A stretch of DNA of 64,000 nt from Methanocalculus natronophilus (GTDB lineage: Archaea; Halobacteriota; Methanomicrobia; Methanomicrobiales; Methanocorpusculaceae): assembly GCF_038751955.1 (NCBI RefSeq), contig NZ_JBCEXH010000005.1:1-64000 (forward strand), read 5' to 3'. Both the position numbers and the translations under genes were made by a program. How positions within the stretch are numbered: the first letter of the stretch is position 1; each line of letters starts with the position of its first letter. Below the pieces are notes generated by a model, which was given only the letters and a program-made list of their open reading frames with translations, was not told where the DNA came from and made no database searches. Positions 36,113-44,971 of this stretch are shown here, one piece after another.

Positions 36113-36697
36113 ATGACGATGATGGAACAGTTTGAGGTGGAATGTTTCGAGGAGGTTGGCAGGAACTTCTACAGGCAGATCACAGAAACGGTCCTCCTGG
36201 ATCATAACCTCACATCAGTCATCTCCAGGCTCAGGATCTATATCGATCCGAAACTTCCCATCTTTGTTGCGGTCGGCACCATCCGTGATGCAGGATCTGC
36301 TGTCCGGGTATCAGATATCGGATCCATCCATGATCGTGGGGACAGCGCCGTCATATCGGTCAGGGACGAGACCTATCTCGCCACCTTCCTCTCGCGGTTA
36401 TACGAGCTCTTCGGCCATGATAACGTCGATCAGCCCGACCGGTTCACCATTGTCATCTCGAATGTGGCGATTCCGGCTGAGTTTGAGTCGCTGGAAGTTG
36501 CGGATCGGTCTGAGACGGTTCTCCGTGATCTCATCTATGCGATGACCGTGATCGCTCCTGAAGGCTTCAAGGTCAGGAGGCAGTATTATGGAAAACGGCA
36601 GTTTTTCTATGCTGCAAGTGAAAATACCCTGCCTGAGCATGTGATTGAGGATATCATCAGAGGGCAGTTTACCCTGATCGGGGAGGAGCTCACATGA
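36113..36697 (+). CDS. mmp17: methanogenesis marker protein 17
   Basis: A 194-residue methanogen-specific protein found with McrC, Mmp7 and AtwA in the MCR activation complex. It is a mixed alpha/beta protein with no obvious cofactor motif; one Cys only, near the N-terminus (VECFEEV). The start may be here or three codons later (MEQFEVECF). It overlaps mmp7 by 4 bp. Confidence 0.88.
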   Translation: MTMMEQFEVECFEEVGRNFYRQITETVLLDHNLTSVISRLRIYIDPKLPIFVAVGTIRDAGSAVRVSDIGSIHDRGDSAVISVRDETYLATFLSRLYELFGHDNVDQPDRFTIVISNVAIPAEFESLEVADRSETVLRDLIYAMTVIAPEGFKVRRQYYGKRQFFYAASENTLPEHVIEDIIRGQFTLIGEELT

Positions 36698-37632
36698 TTC
36701 TTGTCCCTATAACCTATACCGGCGGTATCTACCGCCATGACGAGGTTGTGGATTATATCGAGGATCTCGGCGGCTATATCATCCAGAAACATGATATCGC
36801 CCAGGAGATCGTCCTTCAGGTACTGATACCAAAAGACGATATTTCGCGTTTCACCGAATTCACCCGGCCTCTTGCTGGTGAGGTGAGTGAATCACCCCTT
36901 GTCGGGACAGAGATTGCTGTTGTCATCCCAAGCCTTGAGATTCATCATCTCCCGCATTCAGCCTGCGACATCGCAGAATACCTCAGGACTGTTGGTGCAA
37001 AGACGAATATGGTCGGTCTTGCCCGTGGGTTTGGGAAACGGATCGCCCAGCTGAATGACGAGGAGCGGGATGTCATCAATGAGCATGACTGCGCCGTCTA
37101 TGTGCTCGGTAATTTCGAAACCTGTATCGAGCAGAAGTTTGATACACTCCGCCGTGGTGTGCATGTGCCGATCATCCTGACCGGTGCACCCCCGGAAGAG
37201 GCGCTCCGGCGGATCACGGATCCACCGGCTGCCGGGTACGTCGGGAATCTCGGACGGTTTATGCACCGGACCAGAACAGAAGCTGATATCGGACGGCTTG
37301 ATGCCGTGGTCGACGAGGTTGCAAGGGTGCTCAATGTCACCCGCGACGAGATAGCAAAAGATCCACTCTCCGTCTCTCCGGCCCGGCTGAAAGAGGTGAT
37401 CGAAGAGCAGGTTCCTGAGATTCATGAAGTCTATTCTCCAACCCCCCTGACGGTTCAGCTTGCAGGACTGAGGATCAAGCTCCCCTTTGACCGGTATGCA
37501 GCCACGATCAAAAAACTCACACTTGAGGAGGGGGTGCTCCTCGGAGATGTTGCCAGGATACGCCCGTCACGAATGCGTGACTACATATTGGTGCAGGTCA
37601 AACCCTTCTCAGAAACTCATATCGTGGTGTAG
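36694..37632 (+). CDS. mmp7: methanogenesis marker protein 7
   Basis: A 312-residue methanogen marker protein of the MCR activation complex. Recognised by VPITYTGGIYRHDEVVDYIE near the N-terminus and GLARGFGKRIAQLNDEERDV in the middle. Cys residues occur in HSACDIAEYL, EHDCAVYVLG and FETCIEQKF, which may bind a cluster. It is the last marker gene in the row and is followed after 6 bp by an AhpD-like gene. Confidence 0.9.
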   Translation: MILVPITYTGGIYRHDEVVDYIEDLGGYIIQKHDIAQEIVLQVLIPKDDISRFTEFTRPLAGEVSESPLVGTEIAVVIPSLEIHHLPHSACDIAEYLRTVGAKTNMVGLARGFGKRIAQLNDEERDVINEHDCAVYVLGNFETCIEQKFDTLRRGVHVPIILTGAPPEEALRRITDPPAAGYVGNLGRFMHRTRTEADIGRLDAVVDEVARVLNVTRDEIAKDPLSVSPARLKEVIEEQVPEIHEVYSPTPLTVQLAGLRIKLPFDRYAATIKKLTLEEGVLLGDVARIRPSRMRDYILVQVKPFSETHIVV

Positions 37633-37638
37633 CCGGTA

Positions 37639-38076
37639 ATGGAATTTGATGCAATAATCCAGCGTATCAGGGAGGAGGGATCAGCCAGGACAGCCAGGTG
37701 CTGGCTTGATCAGATAGAGGAGGAATATGGTGCAGTCCCGCTGATATTCCAGAGAATGAGCGAGAAGCCCGAGGTTCTCATCTCCCATCTTTTATACAAA
37801 GGATCCGTCACCCAGCTCTCAACCCTTGAGCCGAAAGTGGTGGAGCTGATCAGCCTGGCAGTCGGTGCGGCATTGAAATGCAGCCATTGTGTCGAGTATC
37901 ATATGAAAGCAGCACAGGCAAAAGGTGCAACACGGGAAGAGATCCTCGAAGCCGTACTGATTGCCGGACTGCTTGCAAACGCAGCAGTGCTTGCTGATGC
38001 CTACCGTGTCGTGAATGGTGCAGAATGCGACGCCTCCTGCGACCTCTCAGGTGTTCCAAAACAAAATGACGAGTAG
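37639..38076 (+). CDS. carboxymuconolactone-decarboxylase / AhpD-like protein
   Basis: A 145-residue all-helical CMD-family protein. The redox motif CSHCVEYH (CxxC-xxx-H) near residue 79 is that of AhpD-type disulphide reductases rather than of the decarboxylase. TREEILEAVLIAGLLANAAV follows as expected. It lies 6 bp after mmp7 and ends the marker operon. A second CDASCD cysteine pair is near the C-terminus. Role unproved; a thiol redox partner for the marker proteins is an inference from position. Confidence 0.8.
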   Translation: MEFDAIIQRIREEGSARTARCWLDQIEEEYGAVPLIFQRMSEKPEVLISHLLYKGSVTQLSTLEPKVVELISLAVGAALKCSHCVEYHMKAAQAKGATREEILEAVLIAGLLANAAVLADAYRVVNGAECDASCDLSGVPKQNDE

Positions 38077-38112
38077 CAGCATTTATCGCAACTGAGAACA
38101 CTCTATTTTTTT

Positions 38113-39966
38113 ATGTCCGGTATAGCAGGCTCTTTTCAGTTTCAAATCGGGTCCCCTGACAGGGATCTCGTCAGGAATATGAGCGAGGTCCTCAGGCACC
38201 GGGGACCTGATGGGGGCGGTATCTTCTCTTCCGGGAGGGTCTGCCTGGCTCACCGGCGGCTTGCCATACTGGATCTCTCTGATGCCGGCAGGCAGCCGAT
38301 GGCAAATGAGAACGGAACCCTCTGGATGGTGTATAATGGAGAGCTCTTCAATTATCCTGAACTTCGGACTGAACTGATCAGATCTGGCCACCGGTTCACT
38401 ACAGAAACCGATGCCGAGGTGATCCTTCATGCATATGAAGAGTGGGGGCGGGACTGCCTCTCCAGGTTTAATGGCATGTGGGCGTTTGCCATCTATAACA
38501 CCCATGACGAGACCCTCTTCTGCGCACGGGACAGGTTTGGGATCAAGCCCTTCTACTATACCAGGGTTGACGGCGGGATACTCTTTGCATCTGAGATCAA
38601 GGCGCTCCTTCTCCACCCCATGGTGGGGAGGGAGCCCGATGACGAGATGGTCAGGACGTTTCTTGCATGGGGTATCCATGACCACACTGACAGGACGATG
38701 TTTGCCGGGGTGCACCAGATCCGGGGTGGCCATAGCATCACCTTCCTGCCATCCGGGGAAGAGGAGTATGAATGCTACTTTGATCCGGATGTCAGTTCTG
38801 AAACTGCATCTGATCCAGAAACCGGGAAGAAAGCCAGCGGGACACTGAATCACCTGCTTGAGGATGCCATCCGGCTCAGGCTTCGATCTGATGTGCCGGT
38901 CGGTACATGCCTCTCTGGCGGTATCAACTCTGCCACCGTCACCGCCCTGATCAACCGGCTCATCAGGACGGAGTCACCTGATAGTGTGGGAGATGTGCAG
39001 AAGACCTTCTCTGCCCAGGTTGCGGATCCCGGATCTGAGGAGAGAGGATCTATGGATAGCATCCTTGATGCAACCGGTGCTGCCAATGAACGGATATTCC
39101 CAGGCCCCGCCGGTTTCAGGGACGATGTTGCCGATATGCTCTATATGATGGATGAGCCGTTTGGATCCCTCGCCTGCTATTCCCAGTACTGTGTAATGCG
39201 GGAAGCAGGCAGGCACGTGAAGGTCGTCCTGGACAGCCATGGTGCTGACGAGGAACTGGCCGGGTATATCGGGTACCTGCCTGCCCTTGGACGGGAGTTC
39301 CTGGCAGGGGGACACTATCTGAAGGCACTTTCAGTATGGTATCAGGTATTTCGTCGCCATTTCTCCTTTTTCCTTGATGCGAAAGCACAACGTGCGATCC
39401 AGAGAAGACGGAGAAGATGTATCAGGGGAGAGATTCCATCAATCAACCGGTACAGCGGAACTCTCTCAGAAATTCTGAAACGGGAGCTCATGGAGACGAA
39501 TCTCCCTGCTCTCCTGCATTATGAGGACAGAAACTCAAGTGCCTTCTCAATTGAGGCAAGAATGCCGTTTCTGGATTACCGGGTTGCCGGGTACATCGCG
39601 TCCCTGCCGCTTGACCAGAAGGTGAGATTTGGGAGGACAAAATGGGTGCTTCGGGAGGCGGTTGTAGGAATTGTCCCGGACGCCGTCAGGAACCGCGATG
39701 ATACGATGGAATTTCCGACTCCCGAGGCTGCCTGGATGAGGGATGAGCTGGCCGGGATGATGCTCTCTCTCTTTGAATCAGAGAGCTTTTTGAAGAGACC
39801 CTACTGGGATGCGGGCTGTGTGCTTGAGGAGTACCATTCTTTTCTCAATGGACGGTCACCGTATTCAGCAGATCTCTGGCGGTTTGCCTGTGTTGAACGA
39901 TGGCTTCAGATGTTCTTTGACAGAAGGCCGGCCATCAGAGACGCTGCGCATCCATTATCTCCCTGA
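38113..39966 (+). CDS. asparagine-synthase-like protein with altered active sites
   Basis: A 617-residue protein with the class II glutamine amidotransferase domain (1-200) followed by an asparagine-synthase ATP-pyrophosphatase domain (about 240-560). The enzyme normally starts MCGI, with Cys2 as glutaminase nucleophile; here it is MSGIAG (codon TCC). Other glutamine-site residues (RHRGPDG, YNGELFNY, TETDAEVI) are kept. The PPi loop is SGGINS instead of SGGxDS, and the later loop reads LDSHGADEELAGY. It may use free ammonia, another substrate, or be inactive. It is a lone gene, overlapping the convergent PKD gene by 32 bp. Confidence 0.88.
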   Translation: MSGIAGSFQFQIGSPDRDLVRNMSEVLRHRGPDGGGIFSSGRVCLAHRRLAILDLSDAGRQPMANENGTLWMVYNGELFNYPELRTELIRSGHRFTTETDAEVILHAYEEWGRDCLSRFNGMWAFAIYNTHDETLFCARDRFGIKPFYYTRVDGGILFASEIKALLLHPMVGREPDDEMVRTFLAWGIHDHTDRTMFAGVHQIRGGHSITFLPSGEEEYECYFDPDVSSETASDPETGKKASGTLNHLLEDAIRLRLRSDVPVGTCLSGGINSATVTALINRLIRTESPDSVGDVQKTFSAQVADPGSEERGSMDSILDATGAANERIFPGPAGFRDDVADMLYMMDEPFGSLACYSQYCVMREAGRHVKVVLDSHGADEELAGYIGYLPALGREFLAGGHYLKALSVWYQVFRRHFSFFLDAKAQRAIQRRRRRCIRGEIPSINRYSGTLSEILKRELMETNLPALLHYEDRNSSAFSIEARMPFLDYRVAGYIASLPLDQKVRFGRTKWVLREAVVGIVPDAVRNRDDTMEFPTPEAAWMRDELAGMMLSLFESESFLKRPYWDAGCVLEEYHSFLNGRSPYSADLWRFACVERWLQMFFDRRPAIRDAAHPLSP

Positions 39967-41449
39967 TGAGCCGGATATACTCGGAGAAGAGATCTTTTGG
40001 ATTAATAAATGGAATATCAAGAGAAAGATCAAATGCCGGCGACCTGTTGGTAACAGATGAGTCATTTGCCGTTACAGTCATTGTTTCTGGATCTTCGGGC
40101 TCGGGAACCGGTGTTACAGTCGGTTGCATGACGGTAATGAGATCGGTCTTTTGAACAACATCAAAGCCAAATTCGTTCCTGACGGTCTGGGTAACCGTAT
40201 AGGTGCCGGGTTCGGTATAGATATGTTCAGGGTGGCGATCCCTGCTGATTTTTCCATCACCAAAATCCCATCTCCATGCTTCAGCTCCGCCACTGGATTT
40301 ATCCGAGAACCTGACCTTCAGTGGTGCTGACCCGATTGTCCTATCCACGGAAAAATCCGCTTCAGGAAGTGCAATGACAGTAATATAGCCGCTGCGGGAG
40401 AGTGACCCCGACACCTGGCCGCCTGATGCGGTGAGCGTCACTTTGAATGTGCCCGGATACTGGTAGGTATGCTCAGGATTCCGGGTACGGGCAGTTTTCC
40501 CGTCACCAAAATCCCATCTCCACTGGTTTGGATTGCCCCCTGATATATCCGTGAACTGAACTGTCAGTGGAGGACTGCCACGAACTACATCTGCTGTAAA
40601 ATCAACAACAGGCCTGGTAGCGACAATAACGAGGTTGTCCCTGACAAGGGTGTCAGAATCATATGGATTATGGACTTTGAGCCTGACGGGATAGACACCC
40701 GGCCGTTCATAGGTATGAACCGGGTTTTGCTCTGATGATTGTTCCCCATCACCAAAATCCCACTCCCATGTGGTGATCCCACCACGGGATTCATCTGTAA
40801 ATGAAACCGTAAAGGGTGGTTCTCCACTTGTCTCATCTACAGAGAAGGCAGCAACGGGCCTTTGATAGACAGTAATCTTATCACGCCATGTCTGCGAGAA
40901 GCTCCCGGCGGGGTTTTCAATCCTGAGGGTTATCGAGTAGGTGCCGGGTTCTGTATAGGTATGGGTCACTCTCGGTCCTGTTCCTGAAGCACCATCACCA
41001 AAATTCCAGTGCCAGCTCGTCGGCTTATGGGTTGAATCATCGGTGAAGGTAACGGTAAGCGGGGCAGTGCCAGAGGTTGCAGATGCCGTGAATCCAGGGA
41101 TGGGGACATAATCACCTTCATAGATCACCACCTCATATGGCCGGCTCTGGAAGTTCTCTCCATCAGTTACGACATGCAGGACACCACGCCATGTACCCGG
41201 ACGGTTGAATGTCGGTGTGACAGTTCTTCCACTGGCAACAATTGGCGTTGCTGTTATCGGATCACCGACCCTCCTGAACTGCCATGACCATTCGGTAACC
41301 CCGGTTTCATTTCCTGAGACCGAACCGGTGAATGTAATCTGTGCGGGGATGACGCCGCTTTTTGTGTCGCTCTCGACCATCACGTTGACAGCAGAAGCGA
41401 TCCCGCAGAGGAGCAGGAGAGCAAGGAACACAAGAAGAAGGGATCGCAT
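39935..41449 (-). CDS. secreted multi-PKD-domain protein
   Basis: A 504-residue exported protein: signal peptide (1-20, ending GIASA), a divergent first beta-sandwich (about 21-110), then four PKD domains (about 115-200, 202-287, 290-373, 375-458), each with the hallmark WxWDFGDG (WHWNFGDG, WEWDFGDG, WRWDFGDG twice) and a HTY/HIY strand. PKD repeats usually mediate protein or sugar contacts at the cell surface. No C-terminal TM helix; the tail from 470 is acidic. The ATG overlaps the stop of the Yip1-domain gene (ATGA), so the two are coupled. Confidence 0.88.
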   Translation of the reverse strand: MRSLLLVFLALLLLCGIASAVNVMVESDTKSGVIPAQITFTGSVSGNETGVTEWSWQFRRVGDPITATPIVASGRTVTPTFNRPGTWRGVLHVVTDGENFQSRPYEVVIYEGDYVPIPGFTASATSGTAPLTVTFTDDSTHKPTSWHWNFGDGASGTGPRVTHTYTEPGTYSITLRIENPAGSFSQTWRDKITVYQRPVAAFSVDETSGEPPFTVSFTDESRGGITTWEWDFGDGEQSSEQNPVHTYERPGVYPVRLKVHNPYDSDTLVRDNLVIVATRPVVDFTADVVRGSPPLTVQFTDISGGNPNQWRWDFGDGKTARTRNPEHTYQYPGTFKVTLTASGGQVSGSLSRSGYITVIALPEADFSVDRTIGSAPLKVRFSDKSSGGAEAWRWDFGDGKISRDRHPEHIYTEPGTYTVTQTVRNEFGFDVVQKTDLITVMQPTVTPVPEPEDPETMTVTANDSSVTNRSPAFDLSLDIPFINPKDLFSEYIRLIREIMDAQRL

Positions 41450-43641
41450 CAGAGAAAACCACCTGTGATGAGGAGGAGGGCGACGAATAGAGCGATGTTG
41501 CTTGCAACAGGAGGGAAGAAGGAGGCAGGAACAGAGAAGTCAAATGCACTCCTGAGCGCTCCTGAGAGGATCAGTACAGACCAGAGTGGAGCTGTCAGAA
41601 TACCAAGAAGTGGCACGATACCGATGATGCCAAAGGGGAGGGAAGAATAGAATGTGATCCCAAGCACCTTGCGAAAACTCCCTTCCTCCCTTCCGACGAT
41701 GAGATAGCCAAGTGTTGCGGCAATAGTTGCAGAGAGAAGAGCTGCAAAAAGGGCTGTTGCCGTAAAGGTTGCCATGATCACAGGATCGGTGATCAAAGCC
41801 GATATGATCGGGTAGAGAGACTCATCAAACGATGTATAGGTTGAAAAAAACCCGATAACCGCAATGTTGCCGAGTATGCAGACAAGTATCGAGGTGAGGA
41901 AGAAGAGGAGCGGCAGCCGGATGGGATCGTCCCTGAACCGCTCTGCTGCTGATGGGGTAAAAAGGAAGGTCTTCAGGCGTCCGGGCTCCCGTTTCGGATC
42001 AGGAGGAAGTGCTACAGTCTCCTCCGGGAGCATGAGTACATATTCATCCAGGCCGCGCCAGTCACGATCTGCTGAAAGACGGATGCCGCAGATATCGCAC
42101 CAGGGACTCTCAGGGAGCGTCAGCGTTCTGCAGGCTGGACAGCGTTCTGCAGGCTGGACGTACGCCTCCCCGGGAGGTTCTTCTTCCCTACCGAATCCAT
42201 CAACAGCCGTTTCGTCCTCCTCTTCGTGCTCCTCGAGAGGCATGTCCTGTCCCTGATCCGGAAGGGATAGAGCCTCGTCTGCAGTATTGTCAATCAATGG
42301 CGGAGGAAGCTCATCTGCGGTGAGAAGAGAGATCCAGGAGTCGCGCTCAGCAGGATCCTCAAAGACAATTCGCCGTTCAATGATCTCTTTTTCTTCTGAG
42401 AGGAACGAGACAACCATTGCAGGCCTCCCCTCGAGATCAAGTGTCGGGGAGGCGTCAAGTATACAGCGTGCCGGAAACTCTTCAATGACTGCAACCGAAT
42501 CGGCATCTCCTTCGTATATGATCAGGCGTTTTGAGGTGAGGAGGAGACCCACCTGTTCTTCTTCAAGCATCAGGCAGGATCTCTGGCAGATGGGATACTC
42601 CATCCGGGGCTGTTGTTTCTTTGGGGAAGGTGCCCTAAAATCAGATTCAAACGGTCTCCTGTTGATGATCGCATGTACGTATGAAATGAACTGATCCCGG
42701 CCACCGGCCCCACCTGCGTCTTCTGAGAAGGAAAGGATCATCGTCTGGATCCCCCCTGGCGTGTTAATTGCAAGGGCTGCTGAATGGATGCCTTCGGAGG
42801 TGAACTCGGCCGTGACATCAAAGATCGCGTCCCGTACAAACTCCCTTGTTCTGCCATCCCCGTTCTCTGGAGAAAGCCGGATCCTGTCCGGGAGGAGTTC
42901 GGCATTGAAAGAGTGGCCCTTGATGGCGATTCCCGGGAGAAGAAGAGGTTTTGGGGATGGTGTTGTTGAAGCTGCAGGTGTCTTTTTGTTGACAGGAGCT
43001 GTGATCAGCCCGACTGCCCGGTCACGGGCCCGAGCGCCACCCGCATGCTCCGGAAATGCGAGGAGGAGCTGCCTTCTGCCACCCGGGGTCGTGATACCAA
43101 GCATAAGCTGGGGGATACCCGTCTCACCGGTCTCTGCGGTTGCATCAACGACTGAGTCCCGTGGGAATATCCGTTTTTTTTCTGCAGGGTTTTCAGGTGT
43201 AAGCGTGACTTCCTGGGAGGAGATGCCAAGAGCAAAGCCGGTTCCCTTGATCAGGATACCGGGGATGGTGATTGTTTCGTCTCCAGGTCCTGGTGCTGAT
43301 CCAGACGGTAGAGCATCCCTGGTCACCTGCTGCACCTGCGCTTCCAGCCTGTCCCGCCCTGAGGCTCCTCCTGCCCATTCAGGAAACGAGAGGACGATTC
43401 TTTTGATGCCGCCTGGTGTCCTGATTGCAAGCGCAAGTGCGGGAAGACCCTCGCCATCGGTCTCGGGTACTGCATCAAAGATGACGGAGCCCTTAAATTC
43501 CCGATCCTGGCCGGCCCCGGATTCTGGAGCAAGCAGAATCCGGCTTGTATCTACCGATACGGTGAAGGGCTCTTTCTTGATCGCTACACCACGAAAAACG
43601 CTGCCTGATGACGTGTCGGGATCTCTGGGCTGATCGTCCAT
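41449..43641 (-). CDS. tandem beta-repeat / zinc-ribbon / Yip1-like membrane protein
   Basis: A 730-residue protein of unknown role. Residues about 18-108, 127-215 and 233-330 are three copies of a PH-like unit: each opens G-x-x-IK, has an L-x-PE strand, a TPGG turn and ends in F-x-E-x-AGG-x-x-x-RD. A fourth, diverged copy spans about 350-445. An acidic linker leads to a zinc ribbon CPAC ... CDIC near 500-520, then from about 575 a Yip1-like domain of five or six TM helices. The first 570 residues are therefore probably cytoplasmic. No signal peptide. A 19-bp tandem duplication lies at the zinc ribbon. Confidence 0.75.
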   Translation of the reverse strand: MDDQPRDPDTSSGSVFRGVAIKKEPFTVSVDTSRILLAPESGAGQDREFKGSVIFDAVPETDGEGLPALALAIRTPGGIKRIVLSFPEWAGGASGRDRLEAQVQQVTRDALPSGSAPGPGDETITIPGILIKGTGFALGISSQEVTLTPENPAEKKRIFPRDSVVDATAETGETGIPQLMLGITTPGGRRQLLLAFPEHAGGARARDRAVGLITAPVNKKTPAASTTPSPKPLLLPGIAIKGHSFNAELLPDRIRLSPENGDGRTREFVRDAIFDVTAEFTSEGIHSAALAINTPGGIQTMILSFSEDAGGAGGRDQFISYVHAIINRRPFESDFRAPSPKKQQPRMEYPICQRSCLMLEEEQVGLLLTSKRLIIYEGDADSVAVIEEFPARCILDASPTLDLEGRPAMVVSFLSEEKEIIERRIVFEDPAERDSWISLLTADELPPPLIDNTADEALSLPDQGQDMPLEEHEEEDETAVDGFGREEEPPGEAYVQPAERCPACRTLTLPESPWCDICGIRLSADRDWRGLDEYVLMLPEETVALPPDPKREPGRLKTFLFTPSAAERFRDDPIRLPLLFFLTSILVCILGNIAVIGFFSTYTSFDESLYPIISALITDPVIMATFTATALFAALLSATIAATLGYLIVGREEGSFRKVLGITFYSSLPFGIIGIVPLLGILTAPLWSVLILSGALRSAFDFSVPASFFPPVASNIALFVALLLITGGFL
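42121..42158. repeat. 19-bp perfect tandem duplication inside a CDS
   Basis: Copies at 42121-42139 and 42140-42158 are identical. Nineteen is not a multiple of three, so the two copies are read in different frames: as VQPAER and then as CPACRTL, the first zinc-ribbon knuckle. Loss of one copy would bring a TGA directly into frame and cut the protein at about residue 500. Confidence 0.95.
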
Positions 43642-43769
43642 TTATGAGTACTATCTTATATTCATACAGAGATAAGGTCTTTCTCCTCGACAATAATTCA
43701 GCTGGCCGGCACTGGAGCAGATAAGAGTATATATCCTGAATCCAACAGAAAAGGAAGCAGTTGATCTTC

Positions 43770-44351
43770 ATGATGACAGACCATGACCGGCTCAGGATAC
43801 CAGAGATTGCCGATCTCCTCTCCCTTCGGGAGGAGCTGATCCGGCAGTACGCAGATGAATATGATGAGTTTCTCCCCCACAAGGCAATAGGAAAAGTCCG
43901 GCTCTATGAAGAGAGCGCACTGAAACGGTTCCGGGTGATTGCAGACCTCACCGCACAGGGGATGTCCCGTGAAGGTATCGTCATGGTGTTAAAGGGTGGG
44001 AAACCTCTCCAGGAGCTTGCCCCTGATGAGGGATCTGATGCTCCGGAAAAAAAGGAATCCCGTCCACCGCCGCCGCGTCCGGAGCTGCTTGATGAGGTTG
44101 TGCTGGCTGCGAACAGGACTCTTGAGGCAACAAGCCATATGGATCACCGGATTGGAGCTATCCGGAACGGGATGGAGACAAATACCGAACGGATACTCCA
44201 CGAGATCGGTCTTCTCAGGGGTGATCTCCAGGCGTCACGTGATGAACTCAGGACACTCTGGTCACAGGTGAGGGAGCTTGAAGACGATCTCAGGGAACGT
44301 GAACTGCGGAAGTCCTGGCTTGAGCGGGTTGCCAGACGGTTTTCCCGTTAG
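43770..44351 (+). CDS. MerR-like DNA-binding protein with C-terminal coiled coil
   Basis: A 193-residue protein. The N-terminus (RLRIPEIADLLSLREELIRQ, then YEESALKRFRVIADLTAQGM) resembles a MerR-type helix-turn-helix with its second helix pair. A Pro-rich linker (ESRPPPPRPE) near residue 105 leads to a helical coiled coil (120-185), probably for dimerisation. No metal-sensing Cys. Starts at 43761 (TTG), 43770 or 43773 are all possible. It is divergent from the Yip1-domain gene across 128 bp and so is a candidate for its regulator. Confidence 0.65.
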   Translation: MMTDHDRLRIPEIADLLSLREELIRQYADEYDEFLPHKAIGKVRLYEESALKRFRVIADLTAQGMSREGIVMVLKGGKPLQELAPDEGSDAPEKKESRPPPPRPELLDEVVLAANRTLEATSHMDHRIGAIRNGMETNTERILHEIGLLRGDLQASRDELRTLWSQVRELEDDLRERELRKSWLERVARRFSR

Positions 44352-44971
44352 CTGAAGCGCTCCCACTCAGTATGCAGTTTTCGTGAGAAGATATCTTCGA
44401 AGAGATCGGATTTCTTTTTTGCATACTCCCGTTCTGCATAGCCTTCACCCCTGGCAAGACACCGGATTGTAACCATATCCGGGGTGAAGGTGGCTGTAAT
44501 CGTTTCAACCAGTGACTGGTGGGTGCGATCGAGTCCGTCGGCAACCCTGAGTATGGCCGCAAGCATCCGGAGCCGTGCTTTGTCATGTTCATCCAGAGCC
44601 GCAAACCGCCCGTGAGCAGGTGCCGGGAGGGCTTTGCGGTGATACCGGATGAGCTGGGCAACCAGGTCCCTCTCTCGTTCCGTGAGGGGAAGGGTTGTGT
44701 CCTCCCGGATCATCCTGCTGCCGCTCTTATGATGAGCAGAGATGCCACGGCTCCACCCGATATCATGGAGAAGCGTTGCAGCCTCCAGGATGAAGCGGTC
44801 ATCGTCTGAGAGATGATGGAGGGATTGAAGCGCGTCAAAGAGCTGTAGGGCATTCGTTCTCACCTGCTCGTCGTGGGGTGTGTCGGGGGAATAACGGGCT
44901 GCAAATTCCCGGATTCTGCGGATCCGATTCATAGTCATCTCCTCAGTTGCTTCAGGTTCCTGATTCTGCAT
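44348..44971 (-). CDS. HD-domain phosphohydrolase (GppA C-terminal type)
   Basis: A 207-residue HD-superfamily protein. The metal motif HDIGW near residue 70 and HHKSG near 82 with YHRKALP near 111 give the usual His/Asp ligand set. The layout resembles the C-terminal HD domain of exopolyphosphatase/GppA, here without the ASKHA part. A nucleotide or phosphate ester is the likely substrate. Convergent overlap of 4 bp with the MerR-like gene. Confidence 0.78.
   Translation of the reverse strand: MQNQEPEATEEMTMNRIRRIREFAARYSPDTPHDEQVRTNALQLFDALQSLHHLSDDDRFILEAATLLHDIGWSRGISAHHKSGSRMIREDTTLPLTERERDLVAQLIRYHRKALPAPAHGRFAALDEHDKARLRMLAAILRVADGLDRTHQSLVETITATFTPDMVTIRCLARGEGYAEREYAKKKSDLFEDIFSRKLHTEWERFS

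Noticed and set aside
39935-39966. Overlap of asparagine-synthase-like and PKD genes as a frameshift sign
   Set aside because: Both C-termini look complete and the 32-bp convergent overlap is simple tail-to-tail packing.
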